In this document: piece by piece, positions 28,395 through 37,903 of the stretch
Position numbering within the stretch: position 1 is the first letter of the stretch
Layout of the letters: each line of letters begins with the position of its first letter
Assembly: GCA_020049805.1 (NCBI GenBank)
Contig: JAGVLN010000032.1
Span: forward strand, 1 to 49,748
Origin: Rickettsiales bacterium
Lineage (GTDB): Bacteria; Pseudomonadota; Alphaproteobacteria; Rickettsiales; JABSSG01
Direction: 5' to 3'
Length of the DNA stretch: 49,748 bases
Program-made: the position numbers and the translations under genes
The notes under the pieces: model-generated
The model's database searches: none
Told to the model about the DNA's origin: nothing
What the model saw: only the letters and a program-made list of their open reading frames with translations

Positions 28395-28402
28395 TATTGA
28401 CT

Positions 28403-28429
28403 TTGATCAATAAGTTATTAATGTATAAT
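28403..28429 (+). promoter_or_regulatory. Candidate promoter of the 280-aa orphan gene
   Basis: TATAAT at 28424-28429 lies 33 nt before the ATG at 28463. A TTGATC (28403-28408, 15-nt spacing) or TTGACT (28397-28402) may serve as the -35. If real, the transcript would begin downstream of the earlier TTG and ATG codons, so the ATG at 28463 is the likely start. Confidence 0.4.
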
Positions 28430-28462
28430 TTATTAATTAATTTAGGCAAAATATTTAAAATT

Positions 28463-29305
28463 ATGTTACCAACTTCTGTATCAAGTTCAACGCCTCAATT
28501 ATCAGCTTCAGCACTTACAAAAAGATACTTGCTTGATGAAAGACATCACGACACTTTTCACTTGAATAGCAAGTGGAAAGATTGGCAACATAACTTTAAA
28601 ACTCATCCTTTTTCTACATTATTTTATACCCCTAAAATTCTTCATAATACTGCTTTACAAAAATTGTCATATGTTAGAGACGCCATAGGTTTAGGATTTG
28701 CCCTAGATTGGTTAGGAAAGGGCATAAACTTATTATTAAGAGAAAGAACAGCAAAAGGTAGAGATTGGTATAGTAATTATTTTCTTTTTGGAACTTGGGT
28801 TAATATTTTAAAAGCTTTAAAATCAACCCCTAACATGCCAATTATAGGTAGCCATTTCTGGGGCGGAATTGTCGGTATGTTTATCCAGGGATATGATAAC
28901 TGCGAATGGCAAAAAAAACTTGTTGATAATTATCCAAATGCTGCAAAAATAGTTGGCTTTTTAAATGGTTGGATGTGCTGTGCATTACAAACATTTTGTA
29001 TAAGTTTCTTCAATAGTTATGTAACTGCTAATAGACCTTTAGCTTTTGCATTAGGTTATTTAGTTACTTGGTCATTTAGCAGTAATATAATGTGTAGAAT
29101 GGAACGTGCTGCATTTGAAACATTAGAACAATACCACAAACCAACTGCTGTAAGAGCAGTTGAACCATCAAAGCCGTGTTGTCATACACCTATCCCAGGT
29201 CATGCTCTAGCTGCTCTAGGGGCAGCACAAGCTTCTAGGGGAACGTCTTATGCAGATACAGTAGGTTTAGAATTTCGCGGTCCCGGTGGCGAGGGAATTG
29301 TATAA
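28463..29305 (+). CDS. Hypothetical membrane-associated protein, 280 aa
   Basis: Not recognised. The open frame extends 66 nt further upstream, to a TTG, but that stretch contains a promoter-like TATAAT, so the ATG at 28463 (protein MLPTSVSSS) is preferred. The middle (about residues 70-215) has several hydrophobic, aromatic-rich segments (GLGFALDWLGKGINLLL, GGIVGMFIQGY, CALQTFCISFFNSYV, LAFALGYLVTWSF) that could be two to four membrane helices. The tail is Ala/Gly-rich with no basic run. The last 39 nt overlap the 3' end of the convergent gshB. No signal peptide is present. Confidence 0.7.
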   Translation: MLPTSVSSSTPQLSASALTKRYLLDERHHDTFHLNSKWKDWQHNFKTHPFSTLFYTPKILHNTALQKLSYVRDAIGLGFALDWLGKGINLLLRERTAKGRDWYSNYFLFGTWVNILKALKSTPNMPIIGSHFWGGIVGMFIQGYDNCEWQKKLVDNYPNAAKIVGFLNGWMCCALQTFCISFFNSYVTANRPLAFALGYLVTWSFSSNIMCRMERAAFETLEQYHKPTAVRAVEPSKPCCHTPIPGHALAALGAAQASRGTSYADTVGLEFRGPGGEGIV

Positions 29306-30232
29306 ATTGTTCAAAATACTATCCCAGACTAATGCTTCTATTCGTTCTTTATCCCGCAAACCATAAATATTATTAATTGCATTGAAGGTGGTTGGGCAAG
29401 TAACATTAACTTCCGTAACATATTTCCCTATTATATCTAAGCCCGCAATAACAATCCCACGTTTAACCAGCTCTTGACCAATTATTTGGCACATTTCATG
29501 TTCATATGCAGTAATCTCAGTTGCAACTGCAATACCACCAGCTGCTAAATTTGCTTTAATACTACCAGAAGCCGGAATACGATTCACTGCTCCAGCAATA
29601 TTGCCATTAATTAAAATTATTCTTTTATCTCCTACTTTTACTTCTGGTAGAAATTTTTGGACTATTACAGCTGCATTATACTTCTTTATAAGATGATCAA
29701 ACTCCCTTTTCATTTGATTTTCATTAGTAATCAATGAGATATCTTCCCCTCCAAAGGCATATAAAGGCTTAATCACAACTTGTGCATGCTGTGATAAAAA
29801 TTCTTTTGCGATTGCAAAATCCTGAGTAATAACAGTAGAAGGTGTAAATTCAGGATAATTACAAATAAATAATTTTTCTGGTAAATTTCTTACTTCAGTA
29901 GGGTTATTTACTATAATAGGATGTTGCAGCTTTTCTAATAAATATGTAGAAGTAATATAATTCATATCAAAAGGGGGGTCTTGGCGCATTAATATTACGT
30001 CAAAATTTTCTAAGTTAATAGTGGTTACTTCTCCTAATTTATACTCATTACTGTTAATACTGACTGTTTGGCATTTAGCAAAAACCTTACCTGAAGATAA
30101 AAATATTTGTGCTGGAATATAATAGTATATTTCAAAATTACGTCTTTGAGCTTCTTTAATTAATGCAATAGTAGAGTCTGTTTCAAAATTCAGAGAATGT
30201 ATTGGATCCATCTGAACTGCAACTTTAATCAC
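29267..30232 (-). CDS. gshB: Glutathione synthase
   Basis: GshB joins gamma-glutamylcysteine and glycine with ATP to make glutathione. This ATP-grasp enzyme (321 aa) shows RQDPPFD (83-89), the ATP-binding VIKPLYAFGGEDI (153-165), GDKRIIL (201-207) and the metal-binding EVNVTCPTTF (274-283). Family members usually have EINVTSPT; here Cys replaces Ser. GshA is not in the window. The gene lies 21 nt downstream-facing from the BON lipoprotein stop region on the same strand, and overlaps the 280-aa orphan gene at its 3' end. Confidence 0.95.
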   Translation of the reverse strand: MIKVAVQMDPIHSLNFETDSTIALIKEAQRRNFEIYYYIPAQIFLSSGKVFAKCQTVSINSNEYKLGEVTTINLENFDVILMRQDPPFDMNYITSTYLLEKLQHPIIVNNPTEVRNLPEKLFICNYPEFTPSTVITQDFAIAKEFLSQHAQVVIKPLYAFGGEDISLITNENQMKREFDHLIKKYNAAVIVQKFLPEVKVGDKRIILINGNIAGAVNRIPASGSIKANLAAGGIAVATEITAYEHEMCQIIGQELVKRGIVIAGLDIIGKYVTEVNVTCPTTFNAINNIYGLRDKERIEALVWDSILNNLYNSLATGTAKF

Positions 30233-30252
30233 TACTACGCTCCTATTCGAAT

Positions 30253-31053
30253 TTAGAAAGTATCATCAAATTCTTCTTCTTGTTGCCAATTTTCTGCTTT
30301 AGGAGCATTACCTGGTTCATTAGGCATTACATTATTTTGAGTTTCTAGTTTCATAGCTGGTTCTGATGCAGGCATCGCCACATAATCATCTTTATAATCC
30401 TCATTAGTAGCTTCATTCATACCACTGCCTTTAGTTTTTTCAACTCTACTATCAAGATCGCCTTGCACTTTTACATAAGACACTACTTTTTCAACTCCAC
30501 TTACTGTAGCAGCAATATCTGTTACAGTATCAAGCTCTTCTTGAGTCCTAGCTATACCAAGCAAATAAACAATCCCGTCTATAGTTTCAACAGTGTAATT
30601 AGCTGATTTCACATTTTTAGTAACCACCATTTTACTTTTTATACGAGCTGTAATCCAAGAATCCTTAGCATACCCAGCAAAGTCTTTTTTATCGCGATCA
30701 TCAATTTTCAGTTCATTAATTACTTCTTTTACCCCGTCCTGATCCCAACATATACGAATAATCTTCAACATATTATCACTAGTTGGCACATGTCCTGTTA
30801 ATAACACTCTTCCCTGATGAACAGTAACGTTTACTGAACCAACTAAGCTATTTAAATTATCTCTAATTAAGCCAGCACGAATCTTAGTCCATATTGTTGA
30901 ATCACTTACGGACTCACCAAATGTTTTATCTTGCGCAACCACCTTGCCTCCAGCTGCTGCACCACCCATAACTGCTGGCAGACAACCATTTAATAGAAAT
31001 AGCGACATAACTAAGGCAGTAACAGTAATAAAGTTGCTAAAATATTGTTTCAT
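30253..31053 (-). CDS. BON-domain lipoprotein (OsmY/DolP-like)
   Basis: The 266-aa protein begins with a lipoprotein signal peptide with the lipidated Cys at residue 24 (LFLLNGC). A Gly/Ala-rich linker leads to two BON domains (about 47-118 and 125-197), each with the pattern of a helix followed by VXGXVXL-like strands (GRVLLTGHVPT and GIVYLLGIART). The C-terminal 65 residues are acidic and low-complexity. BON proteins bind phospholipid; DolP (YraP) keeps the outer membrane intact and OsmY acts as a periplasmic chaperone. An outer-membrane periplasmic-face location is expected. It is 4 nt downstream of valS on the same strand. Confidence 0.88.
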   Translation of the reverse strand: MKQYFSNFITVTALVMSLFLLNGCLPAVMGGAAAGGKVVAQDKTFGESVSDSTIWTKIRAGLIRDNLNSLVGSVNVTVHQGRVLLTGHVPTSDNMLKIIRICWDQDGVKEVINELKIDDRDKKDFAGYAKDSWITARIKSKMVVTKNVKSANYTVETIDGIVYLLGIARTQEELDTVTDIAATVSGVEKVVSYVKVQGDLDSRVEKTKGSGMNEATNEDYKDDYVAMPASEPAMKLETQNNVMPNEPGNAPKAENWQQEEEFDDTF

Positions 31054-31057
31054 ATAA

Positions 31058-33598
31058 CTACTCGCTAAGATTAAAATATATTTGTAAATTATACTTATTA
31101 TTTTGTGTTGTTAAATCTAAAACATAATCCTCATCCTTAATAAATTCAATATGCTTTGCATTAGTAACATTTTTCAAATCATTAATTACTTCTGGCAAAT
31201 CAATAATATTTTTATCAGCTAAAGACTTAATAACTATTTTCTCAATAGGTACCTTTAAGGATAATTGTTTTTCAGCTTTTACTCTTCTGACAACGTCTAA
31301 AATTTCTACTATATCATTCCCCACCTGCTCGTAGTTGTCGTCGTAAGGAATAAGTGAATAACTTGGCCAAGTATTTTTTTTATGTATGGAACCATGTTTT
31401 TCACCAAAAATTATAGAGTATAATTCTTCGGTTACGTAAGGAATAAAAGGCGCAAATAAACGTAAAATTATTTCCAACATAAAAGCAACAGTGGTTTTAG
31501 CACTTTCCTGGCCTTTAAGATCTAATTTTTCTTCATTATATATCCTTACTTTAACAATTTCTAGGTAGTTATCACAAAAATCCTTCCAGAAAAAATCTTC
31601 TATCGCTACTCTTGCATTACAATATTCAAATTCTTCAAATTCCTTAGTTGCTTTCTTCACTGCTTGCTGTAATTTAGAAAGAATCCATAAATCTGATGTA
31701 TGAGTAATTTGGTTAATATCTAATTTTTCAAAATCCAAATCATAAATATGTTGAGCTACGAACTTAGAAGCATTCCATATTTTAGTTACTAACTTCTTAC
31801 CAATTTTAAAAACCTCTTCAGAATAAGCTATATCCGCACCTAACTTGGAAGTAGAAGCCCAATATCTAACAATATCAGCTCCCTTTTCTTCAATTAGATT
31901 GATAGGGGTTACTACATTACCTTTAGATTTAGACATTTTAGTTTTATCCGCAGCTAAACACCAGCCACTCATCATTAAGTTTTTCCAAGGTATACTATTT
32001 TCGTGTAAACATGCTTTTACAATTGTATAAAAGGTCCAAGTTCTTATAATTTCATGAGCTTGTGGGCGTAAATCAGCTGGAAATAATTTATGATGACGCT
32101 TCAAATCAATAGCATAATCCTTATTGATAGCATGGCTATTTATTTGTGGTGTAACTGAGCTTGTTGCCCAGGTATCCATAACATCACTATCCCCTGTAAC
32201 TTCATCCTTGCTATAACCATGAGGAAGATCAACTAACGGATCAACAGGTAAATCTTGTTGACGTGGAACAATTACTTTACCTTCTTCACCTAAGCGTTTT
32301 GAATACCATACTGGAATCGGCACACCGAAAAATCTTTGTCTACTTATGCACCAATCCCAGCTTAAACCTTCAATCCAATTATCTAGCCTGACCTTCATAT
32401 ACTTTGGAAACCAATTGCATTCTGCAGATTTTTCTAAAAACTGTTGTTTCTTATCTAAAATCTTTATGAACCATTGAGGAGTAACTAAAATTTCTAGAGG
32501 GCTACCAGAACGCTCAGCACATTTCACATTTTTTATAACTTCCTGTTCAGTCAATACTAAATTTTCATTACGTAAAATCTCTATGATTTTTTCACGCGCA
32601 TCATTCGCCTTTAAACCATCTAATTCATATAAGGTCCTATTAAGTAAGGCAGTATCCTTAAAGCTAAAATTCTCATCATTAAATTTATCTTTAAGAGATA
32701 ATTTTCCTGCTTGATCAAGAATAATTCTAGTAGGTAAATTATGCTTACGCCACCAATCTACGTCTGTAATATCGCCAAACGTACAACACATAACTAGCCC
32801 TGTACCCTTTTCCATATCAACTGTTTTATCAGAGATAATTGGTACTTTAACTCCAAAAATTGGGCTAACTGCATATTTATTAGTTAAGTGTTGGTATCTT
32901 AAGTCTTCTTCATTAAAGAAAATAGCAACACATGCTCCAAGTAGTTCAGGTCGAGTAGTAGCAATTACTAACTGCTCACCTTCTTCAGTTGCAAAAGCAA
33001 TATTATACATTTTGCCAGCAATTTCGCTATCTACTACATCTGCTTGTGCCAAAGCTGTTCGATCAATTGGATCCCATAAAGTAGGTTGCAATTTACGATA
33101 AACATGATTTTTTGCGAAAAGATCTAAAAAAGATAGTTGAGAAATTTTAGTCGATTCTGGACTAATTGTTTGATATTTTTGTGACCAATCGATACTTAAA
33201 GCAATGCTATTAAATAAATTATAAAACTCTTCCTCTGCTTCTTCTACAACCTCATAACATAGCTTCTGGAACTCTCTTCGTTCCATATGCACTGCACGCA
33301 CTTTTTTCACTTTCTCTACCAACCTTTCTGTAGGCAAACCATTGTCATCAAAACCCATTGGATAAAAAACATTTTTACCTTTCATACGTTGATAACGTGC
33401 TACAAAATCAGCTTGGCTATAGCTAAAAACGTGCCCCATATGTAAAGAACCAGAAACTGTTGGCGGAGGAGTATCAATCACAAAGGAATCTTCTTTAGCA
33501 ACATTTTCATCCCATTTATACACATCATGTTCTTGCCAAAATTTTTTCCATTTTTGCTCTATAGCTAATGGATTATATTGACTCGGAAAATTATTCAT
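31058..33598 (-). CDS. valS: Valine-tRNA ligase
   Basis: ValRS charges tRNA-Val. The class Ia signatures are HMGH (53-56) and KMSKS (554-558), with the editing (CP1) domain between them, including ATTRPELLGACVA. At 846 aa it is clearly shorter than the approximately 950-aa E. coli enzyme, because the C-terminus lacks the coiled-coil arm. I recall that rickettsial ValRS is of the archaeal type, which is shorter and lacks the coiled-coil; this gene fits. It heads a minus-strand pair with the BON lipoprotein. No frameshift is seen. Confidence 0.96.
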   Translation of the reverse strand: MNNFPSQYNPLAIEQKWKKFWQEHDVYKWDENVAKEDSFVIDTPPPTVSGSLHMGHVFSYSQADFVARYQRMKGKNVFYPMGFDDNGLPTERLVEKVKKVRAVHMERREFQKLCYEVVEEAEEEFYNLFNSIALSIDWSQKYQTISPESTKISQLSFLDLFAKNHVYRKLQPTLWDPIDRTALAQADVVDSEIAGKMYNIAFATEEGEQLVIATTRPELLGACVAIFFNEEDLRYQHLTNKYAVSPIFGVKVPIISDKTVDMEKGTGLVMCCTFGDITDVDWWRKHNLPTRIILDQAGKLSLKDKFNDENFSFKDTALLNRTLYELDGLKANDAREKIIEILRNENLVLTEQEVIKNVKCAERSGSPLEILVTPQWFIKILDKKQQFLEKSAECNWFPKYMKVRLDNWIEGLSWDWCISRQRFFGVPIPVWYSKRLGEEGKVIVPRQQDLPVDPLVDLPHGYSKDEVTGDSDVMDTWATSSVTPQINSHAINKDYAIDLKRHHKLFPADLRPQAHEIIRTWTFYTIVKACLHENSIPWKNLMMSGWCLAADKTKMSKSKGNVVTPINLIEEKGADIVRYWASTSKLGADIAYSEEVFKIGKKLVTKIWNASKFVAQHIYDLDFEKLDINQITHTSDLWILSKLQQAVKKATKEFEEFEYCNARVAIEDFFWKDFCDNYLEIVKVRIYNEEKLDLKGQESAKTTVAFMLEIILRLFAPFIPYVTEELYSIIFGEKHGSIHKKNTWPSYSLIPYDDNYEQVGNDIVEILDVVRRVKAEKQLSLKVPIEKIVIKSLADKNIIDLPEVINDLKNVTNAKHIEFIKDEDYVLDLTTQNNKYNLQIYFNLSE

Positions 33599-33702
33599 TG
33601 TAATTTTTTCTCAATTAATACTTATGTAACTCTATTCTTTTATTGTTTTCTGTGATTTTAATCAAGCCTTTATAGTAATTCCAGGTATTTATTTCTCAAA
33701 AA

Positions 33703-33816
33703 ATGGAAAATTTAATGGTCTTTAAGAATAATTGGGAAAAAACCTCTAATCAGCTACAGTTAGATAATAAAACTATCAAAGAAATGGTTAAAAATGCATT
33801 TAATAAAATTTTTTGA
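33703..33816 (+). pseudogene. Short open frame, possible gene remnant upstream of ubiA
   Basis: A 37-codon frame (MENLMVFKNNWEKT..., ending NAFNKIF) overlaps the first 23 nt of ubiA in another frame. It is helical and charged. It resembles, from memory only, the N-terminus of a phosphotransferase-like protein of Rickettsia, which would make it a truncated remnant, but I cannot verify this. No clear ribosome site precedes it. It may also be an untranslated chance frame or a leader. Confidence 0.2.
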
Positions 33817-34651
33817 ATATATAAAATTAATAAGAATTCACCAACCTACAGGTATTTTTCTGCTTTTGTGGCCATGCTTATGGGGGACGGCATTAGCTGG
33901 TGGAATCCGAAATATAAAACTAGTAATTTTATTCATAATAGGTAGTGTGATTATGCGCAGTGCTGGTTGCATTATCAATGATATAATTGATAGAGACATT
34001 GATAAAAAAGTTATCAGAACTAAAGATCGTCCTTTAGCTAGAAAAACCATAAAATTAAAAGAAGCTCTTATCTTACTATTACTTTTATTACTATCTGGTG
34101 CCGTAATTTTATTATCCTTGCACAAACTTCCTATACTTATTGCTTTAACATCCATGATCCTAGTAGTTATTTATCCATTTATGAAAAGAATAACCTATTG
34201 GCCGCAATTATTCTTAGGATTTACCTTCAATATTGGTGTATTAATTGGTTATAGCCAGATTGCAGGTAAAGTTGATTTACCAGCAATTACATTATATATA
34301 GCAGGGATTTTTTGGACTTTAGGTTATGATACAATTTATGGCTATCAAGATATCACTGACGATTTAAAAATTGGTGTCAAATCTTCAGCCATTGCCATAA
34401 AAAAATATCCAAAAACTATAATTTTTTTGCTCTATAGCTTGATGATTATTTTTATAATAATTAGTCTAAGCTTAAAACAAAGCAGCTTCTTTGCTTATTT
34501 ATTTCTCCTATTTCCTACCATACTAATATTATGGCAAATAAGTACTTTACAGGTTAACAATCCACAAAATTGCTTAAGGAGATTTAAAGCAAATGTTTAT
34601 ATTGGATTATTAATCTTAGGAGCATTATCTACAGTAAATATTACAATATAA
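33794..34651 (+). CDS. ubiA: 4-hydroxybenzoate polyprenyltransferase
   Basis: UbiA attaches the polyprenyl tail to 4-hydroxybenzoate in ubiquinone synthesis; ubiquinol is the bc1 substrate. The 285-aa multi-TM protein shows both Asp-rich motifs, NDIIDRDIDKK (62-72) and YQDITDDLKIG, and the N-terminal R-X-X-X-P-T-G...LLLWP segment. The start at 33794 places MHLIKFFEYIKLIRIHQPTG as in family members. It converges on pagL with an 8-nt gap. Confidence 0.95.
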   Translation: MHLIKFFEYIKLIRIHQPTGIFLLLWPCLWGTALAGGIRNIKLVILFIIGSVIMRSAGCIINDIIDRDIDKKVIRTKDRPLARKTIKLKEALILLLLLLLSGAVILLSLHKLPILIALTSMILVVIYPFMKRITYWPQLFLGFTFNIGVLIGYSQIAGKVDLPAITLYIAGIFWTLGYDTIYGYQDITDDLKIGVKSSAIAIKKYPKTIIFLLYSLMIIFIIISLSLKQSSFFAYLFLLFPTILILWQISTLQVNNPQNCLRRFKANVYIGLLILGALSTVNITI

Positions 34652-34659
34652 ATTTATAA

Positions 34660-35130
34660 TTAAATTGGTATAAATAGCTGTAAGACAACACTTTCAAGGC
34701 CAGGGTTGTTTTTATATATACCTGCATTAGACATGTGATAAATAGCTGCACTGATTTTGTAATTATTAGTAAATGCCCAACCTAATTCAAATTGTGATTT
34801 AATTTCGAAAGGCCCACCTAAATTCTTGCCGTTCCCCTTATGATAATAACCTGGAGCAATATTAATTCCTGCAAATAAATTTTTGTATAAAATGAAATCT
34901 ACACCAATACCTGCATATATAAACCCTCCACTTTTGTTATTAACAAAAGCGCCAACCAAAGGCTTAATCTTCCAAATTTTTTCCTCCCACCGATGTTCCA
35001 ACCCTATTTCATATTTATTTGAAGGATGTCTCTGGATATCAAATTTACCTCCTGAAATAACTAGCTCATTTGCCAAAGCAGAAATTGTATAAAATATAAA
35101 TATATTAAATAGTGCTATTTTTTTTAGCAT
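34660..35130 (-). CDS. pagL: Lipid A 3-O-deacylase PagL
   Basis: PagL is an outer-membrane beta-barrel esterase that removes the 3-O acyl chain from lipid A and so can weaken TLR4 sensing. The 156-aa protein has a signal peptide (1-20, cleavage after ALA), alternating beta strands, and the motif YHMSNAGIYKNNPGLES. The catalytic residues are H132, S134 and E146, with the same spacing as H126, S128 and E140 of Pseudomonas PagL. It ends with the aromatic or hydrophobic C-terminal strand (VVLQLFIPI) typical of barrels. It lies 28 nt downstream of an ABC exporter gene on the same strand. Confidence 0.88.
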   Translation of the reverse strand: MLKKIALFNIFIFYTISALANELVISGGKFDIQRHPSNKYEIGLEHRWEEKIWKIKPLVGAFVNNKSGGFIYAGIGVDFILYKNLFAGINIAPGYYHKGNGKNLGGPFEIKSQFELGWAFTNNYKISAAIYHMSNAGIYKNNPGLESVVLQLFIPI

Positions 35131-35158
35131 TTAAACCTCTTAGTTTATAATTAGTAAA

Positions 35159-36979
35159 TTAATCATATTCTTCACTTAATTCTTGATCTGGTAGCAATCC
35201 ATTAGTTTGCATTTTCCACAATCTAGCATAATAACCATTTTTAGCTAATAGTTCTATATGAGATCCATCCTCTATAATATGGCCTCTCCTAAACACTAAA
35301 ATTCTTTCCATATTTACTAATGTGGATAACCTATGAGCAATAATTAAAGTTGTTTTATCTTTCATCAATTTATCTAAAGCTTTCTGTATTTTCTTTTCTG
35401 TAATTGAATCTAAAGCACTAGTTGCCTCATCTAAAATTAATATTTTGGCGTTTTCTAAGAATGCTCTGGCTATTGCAATACGCTGCCTTTGACCACCAGA
35501 TAATTTTGCGCCTCTATCTCCTACTATTGTCATATAACCATGAGGTAATTTTTTAATAAAATCATGACAGTGAGCTAACATCGAAGCATTAATTATTTCT
35601 CGTTTTGTAGCATTATCCTTACCATAACTAATATTATCGAGAACAGTACGATGGAATAAGGAAGGATCTTGAGGTACTACAGATATTTGAGAACGTAGGG
35701 AAGATTGAGTTACATTAGCAATATTTTGGCCATCAATAAGGATAACTCCATCATTAATATCAAAATAACGTAATATCAAATTAACAAATGTAGTCTTACC
35801 AGAACCAGATATACCTACTAGACCTGTTTTACTTCCTGGCTTAATAGTTATAGAAGTATTCTCAAATACATTATTATTTCTATTGTATTGGAATGTCACA
35901 TTAATAAATTCTATCTCACCATTTTTAACTTTAAGAGTTTTTGCATTTTTAACATCAGCAGTTTCATGTGGTACTAAAATAGTCTCAAGAGCTTGTTTAG
36001 ATTTTCCTATATCTTTAGTAAGAGAAACTATTGACTGCAATAATATAGACATATTCTCTATTATTGAAGATGATAGAGTTAATACTAAGGCAAAATCTCC
36101 TGCTGTGACATAATCTTTACTTTTAGCATAAATTAAAGTCACAAGCATGGTTAATAACAAACTCAGTCCTAAAAAGCTTAATATAGCTTTAATTTTCAAT
36201 AGCTGCCATTGCATCTCACGATCTTTTTGCACCGTGTTTTCTAGATACTTGCCTAAAATCTTAGTCTCATAATTATAACGAGAAAATAACCTAATGGAGC
36301 TAATGTTAGTCAACATATCCACTAGACATCCTACCAAACGACTTTTACTTTCAGAAAATTTTTTAGATTGTATAACTGCATGAAAAGATAATTTATAGTT
36401 AACGATAAAATATATAATTATCCATATTAACATAATGAAAGCAAAAATATGATGAACAGAAAACAATAAGCAAAAGCTAAAAAGCACGAGAAATAAATTA
36501 GGCAAAAACATCCATAAAGTGAAATGTACAATATCCTCTACACCTTGAGATATATCATTAACCTTATTAGCTATATTACCAGCAAAATTATCCTGAAAAA
36601 ATTTTACTGAATGATACTGGACATAATTAAAAATTTGTCGCCAAATATCAGAAAGTACCAATGGCATTACTCGCAAAATAATATAATCAAATACTCTATA
36701 TAAAATTGAGGTACTTGTTTCCAAAACTATATATAATATAGTTGGGAGAGCCAATATAGAAATAATACTAGCTGTTACAGGCATATCTGTAATACGATCA
36801 ATGATCATCTTAAGTATATACTGGCGCATGGTTACTTCAATTGCCCAGCAAGGAGATAATAGAGATAATCCTATAATAAAGAATTTATGGCTTTTAACGA
36901 AATGCCAAATGAATCCCTTCAAATCCCTAGGGATAAAATGAGTTTTATTTTCTGATTCAATAGTTGTATTATTTATCAT
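35159..36979 (-). CDS. ABC exporter, fused membrane and ATPase domains
   Basis: This 606-aa type IV (MsbA-like) ABC half-transporter has an N-terminal six-TM domain (about 25-320) and a C-terminal ATPase with Walker A around GISGSGKTT (K395), LSGGQ (493-497), and Walker B ILILDEATSALD. It works as a dimer. The substrate is not evident; it is not clearly MsbA, since the TM sequence does not match what I know of MsbA. Its neighbour pagL, on the same strand, could suggest an envelope-lipid role, but that is inference. The length is normal and no defect is seen. Confidence 0.9.
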   Translation of the reverse strand: MINNTTIESENKTHFIPRDLKGFIWHFVKSHKFFIIGLSLLSPCWAIEVTMRQYILKMIIDRITDMPVTASIISILALPTILYIVLETSTSILYRVFDYIILRVMPLVLSDIWRQIFNYVQYHSVKFFQDNFAGNIANKVNDISQGVEDIVHFTLWMFLPNLFLVLFSFCLLFSVHHIFAFIMLIWIIIYFIVNYKLSFHAVIQSKKFSESKSRLVGCLVDMLTNISSIRLFSRYNYETKILGKYLENTVQKDREMQWQLLKIKAILSFLGLSLLLTMLVTLIYAKSKDYVTAGDFALVLTLSSSIIENMSILLQSIVSLTKDIGKSKQALETILVPHETADVKNAKTLKVKNGEIEFINVTFQYNRNNNVFENTSITIKPGSKTGLVGISGSGKTTFVNLILRYFDINDGVILIDGQNIANVTQSSLRSQISVVPQDPSLFHRTVLDNISYGKDNATKREIINASMLAHCHDFIKKLPHGYMTIVGDRGAKLSGGQRQRIAIARAFLENAKILILDEATSALDSITEKKIQKALDKLMKDKTTLIIAHRLSTLVNMERILVFRRGHIIEDGSHIELLAKNGYYARLWKMQTNGLLPDQELSEEYD

Positions 36980-37131
36980 ATATTTAAAAATAATAATGAT
37001 GTAAGATCACAAATCAAGTAATAGTATAGAAAAATAAATTAATCTAATTGTAACTTGTACATAGAAATTTTACTAATTACTGCTATACTTTGCACGAAAA
37101 ATTTGTTTATTAAATATTTTTGTTTAGGTTT

Positions 37132-37899
37132 ATGTCAGTTTTAAAAAGATTTTTGCCCATACTAATTAGTTTGTTATTATTAATTAATGTAGCTTGTTCT
37201 CATAAAAAAAATGTAGAAGAGCCTATAGATGACCGCACTCCTGAACAGCTTTATGAAGCAGGTTTAGGAGAATTACGTGCTCACAATTACAAATCTGCTG
37301 CAGATCTTTTTACGAAAGTAGCTTATGAGTTTCCTTACCATGATCTAGCATCAAAAGCACATATTATGGAAATTTATTCTTATTACGCCATGGGCGATTA
37401 TGATAATGTAATACCAGCAGTTGATAATTATATTAAAATATTTCCTGCAAGTACAGATATACCATATGTATATTATTTAAGAGCATTATCTTATTATGAA
37501 CAAATCGACCCTCCTGTACGTGATCAAACTATGACTTTTGAGGCTAAATCTGCGCTAGAAGAGCTTATTGCACGTTTTCCTGATACATCATACGCTAAAG
37601 ATAGTAAGATAAAACTCGATTTAGTTAATGATCATCTGGCTGCACAAGAAATGATTATTGGACGATTCTATTTACATTCAGGTGAATTGATTTCAGCTAT
37701 TAATCGTTTTAAAGTAGTGGTAAATAATTACTCAACTACTACCCATATCCAAGAAGCTTTGTATCGCTTAACTGAAGCATATATATTTTTAGGTTTGATT
37801 AATGAAGCTCAACAAAATGCTGCAGTTTTAGGTTATAATTATCCTGAAAGTTCATGGTATAAAAAAAGTTATAAATTGATAAAAAGTTATAAGTCATAA
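37132..37899 (+). CDS. bamD: Outer membrane assembly lipoprotein BamD
   Basis: BamD is the essential lipoprotein partner of BamA in beta-barrel insertion. The ATG at 37132 (MSVLKRFLPILISLLLLINVAC) is preferred to an in-frame TTG 12 nt upstream; it puts the lipidated Cys at residue 22. Five TPR-like repeats follow, with typical spacing: LYEAGLGELRAHNYKSAADLFTKVAYEFP and then a run ending near NYPESSWYKKSYKL. The length of 255 aa is normal. The PagL barrel is an expected Bam client. The glycosyltransferase follows after 4 nt. Confidence 0.94.
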   Translation: MSVLKRFLPILISLLLLINVACSHKKNVEEPIDDRTPEQLYEAGLGELRAHNYKSAADLFTKVAYEFPYHDLASKAHIMEIYSYYAMGDYDNVIPAVDNYIKIFPASTDIPYVYYLRALSYYEQIDPPVRDQTMTFEAKSALEELIARFPDTSYAKDSKIKLDLVNDHLAAQEMIIGRFYLHSGELISAINRFKVVVNNYSTTTHIQEALYRLTEAYIFLGLINEAQQNAAVLGYNYPESSWYKKSYKLIKSYKS

Positions 37900-37903
37900 A
37901 CTT

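Noticed and set aside
37120-37131. TTG start for bamD
   Set aside because: The ATG at 37132 gives a standard lipoprotein signal with the Cys at residue 22.
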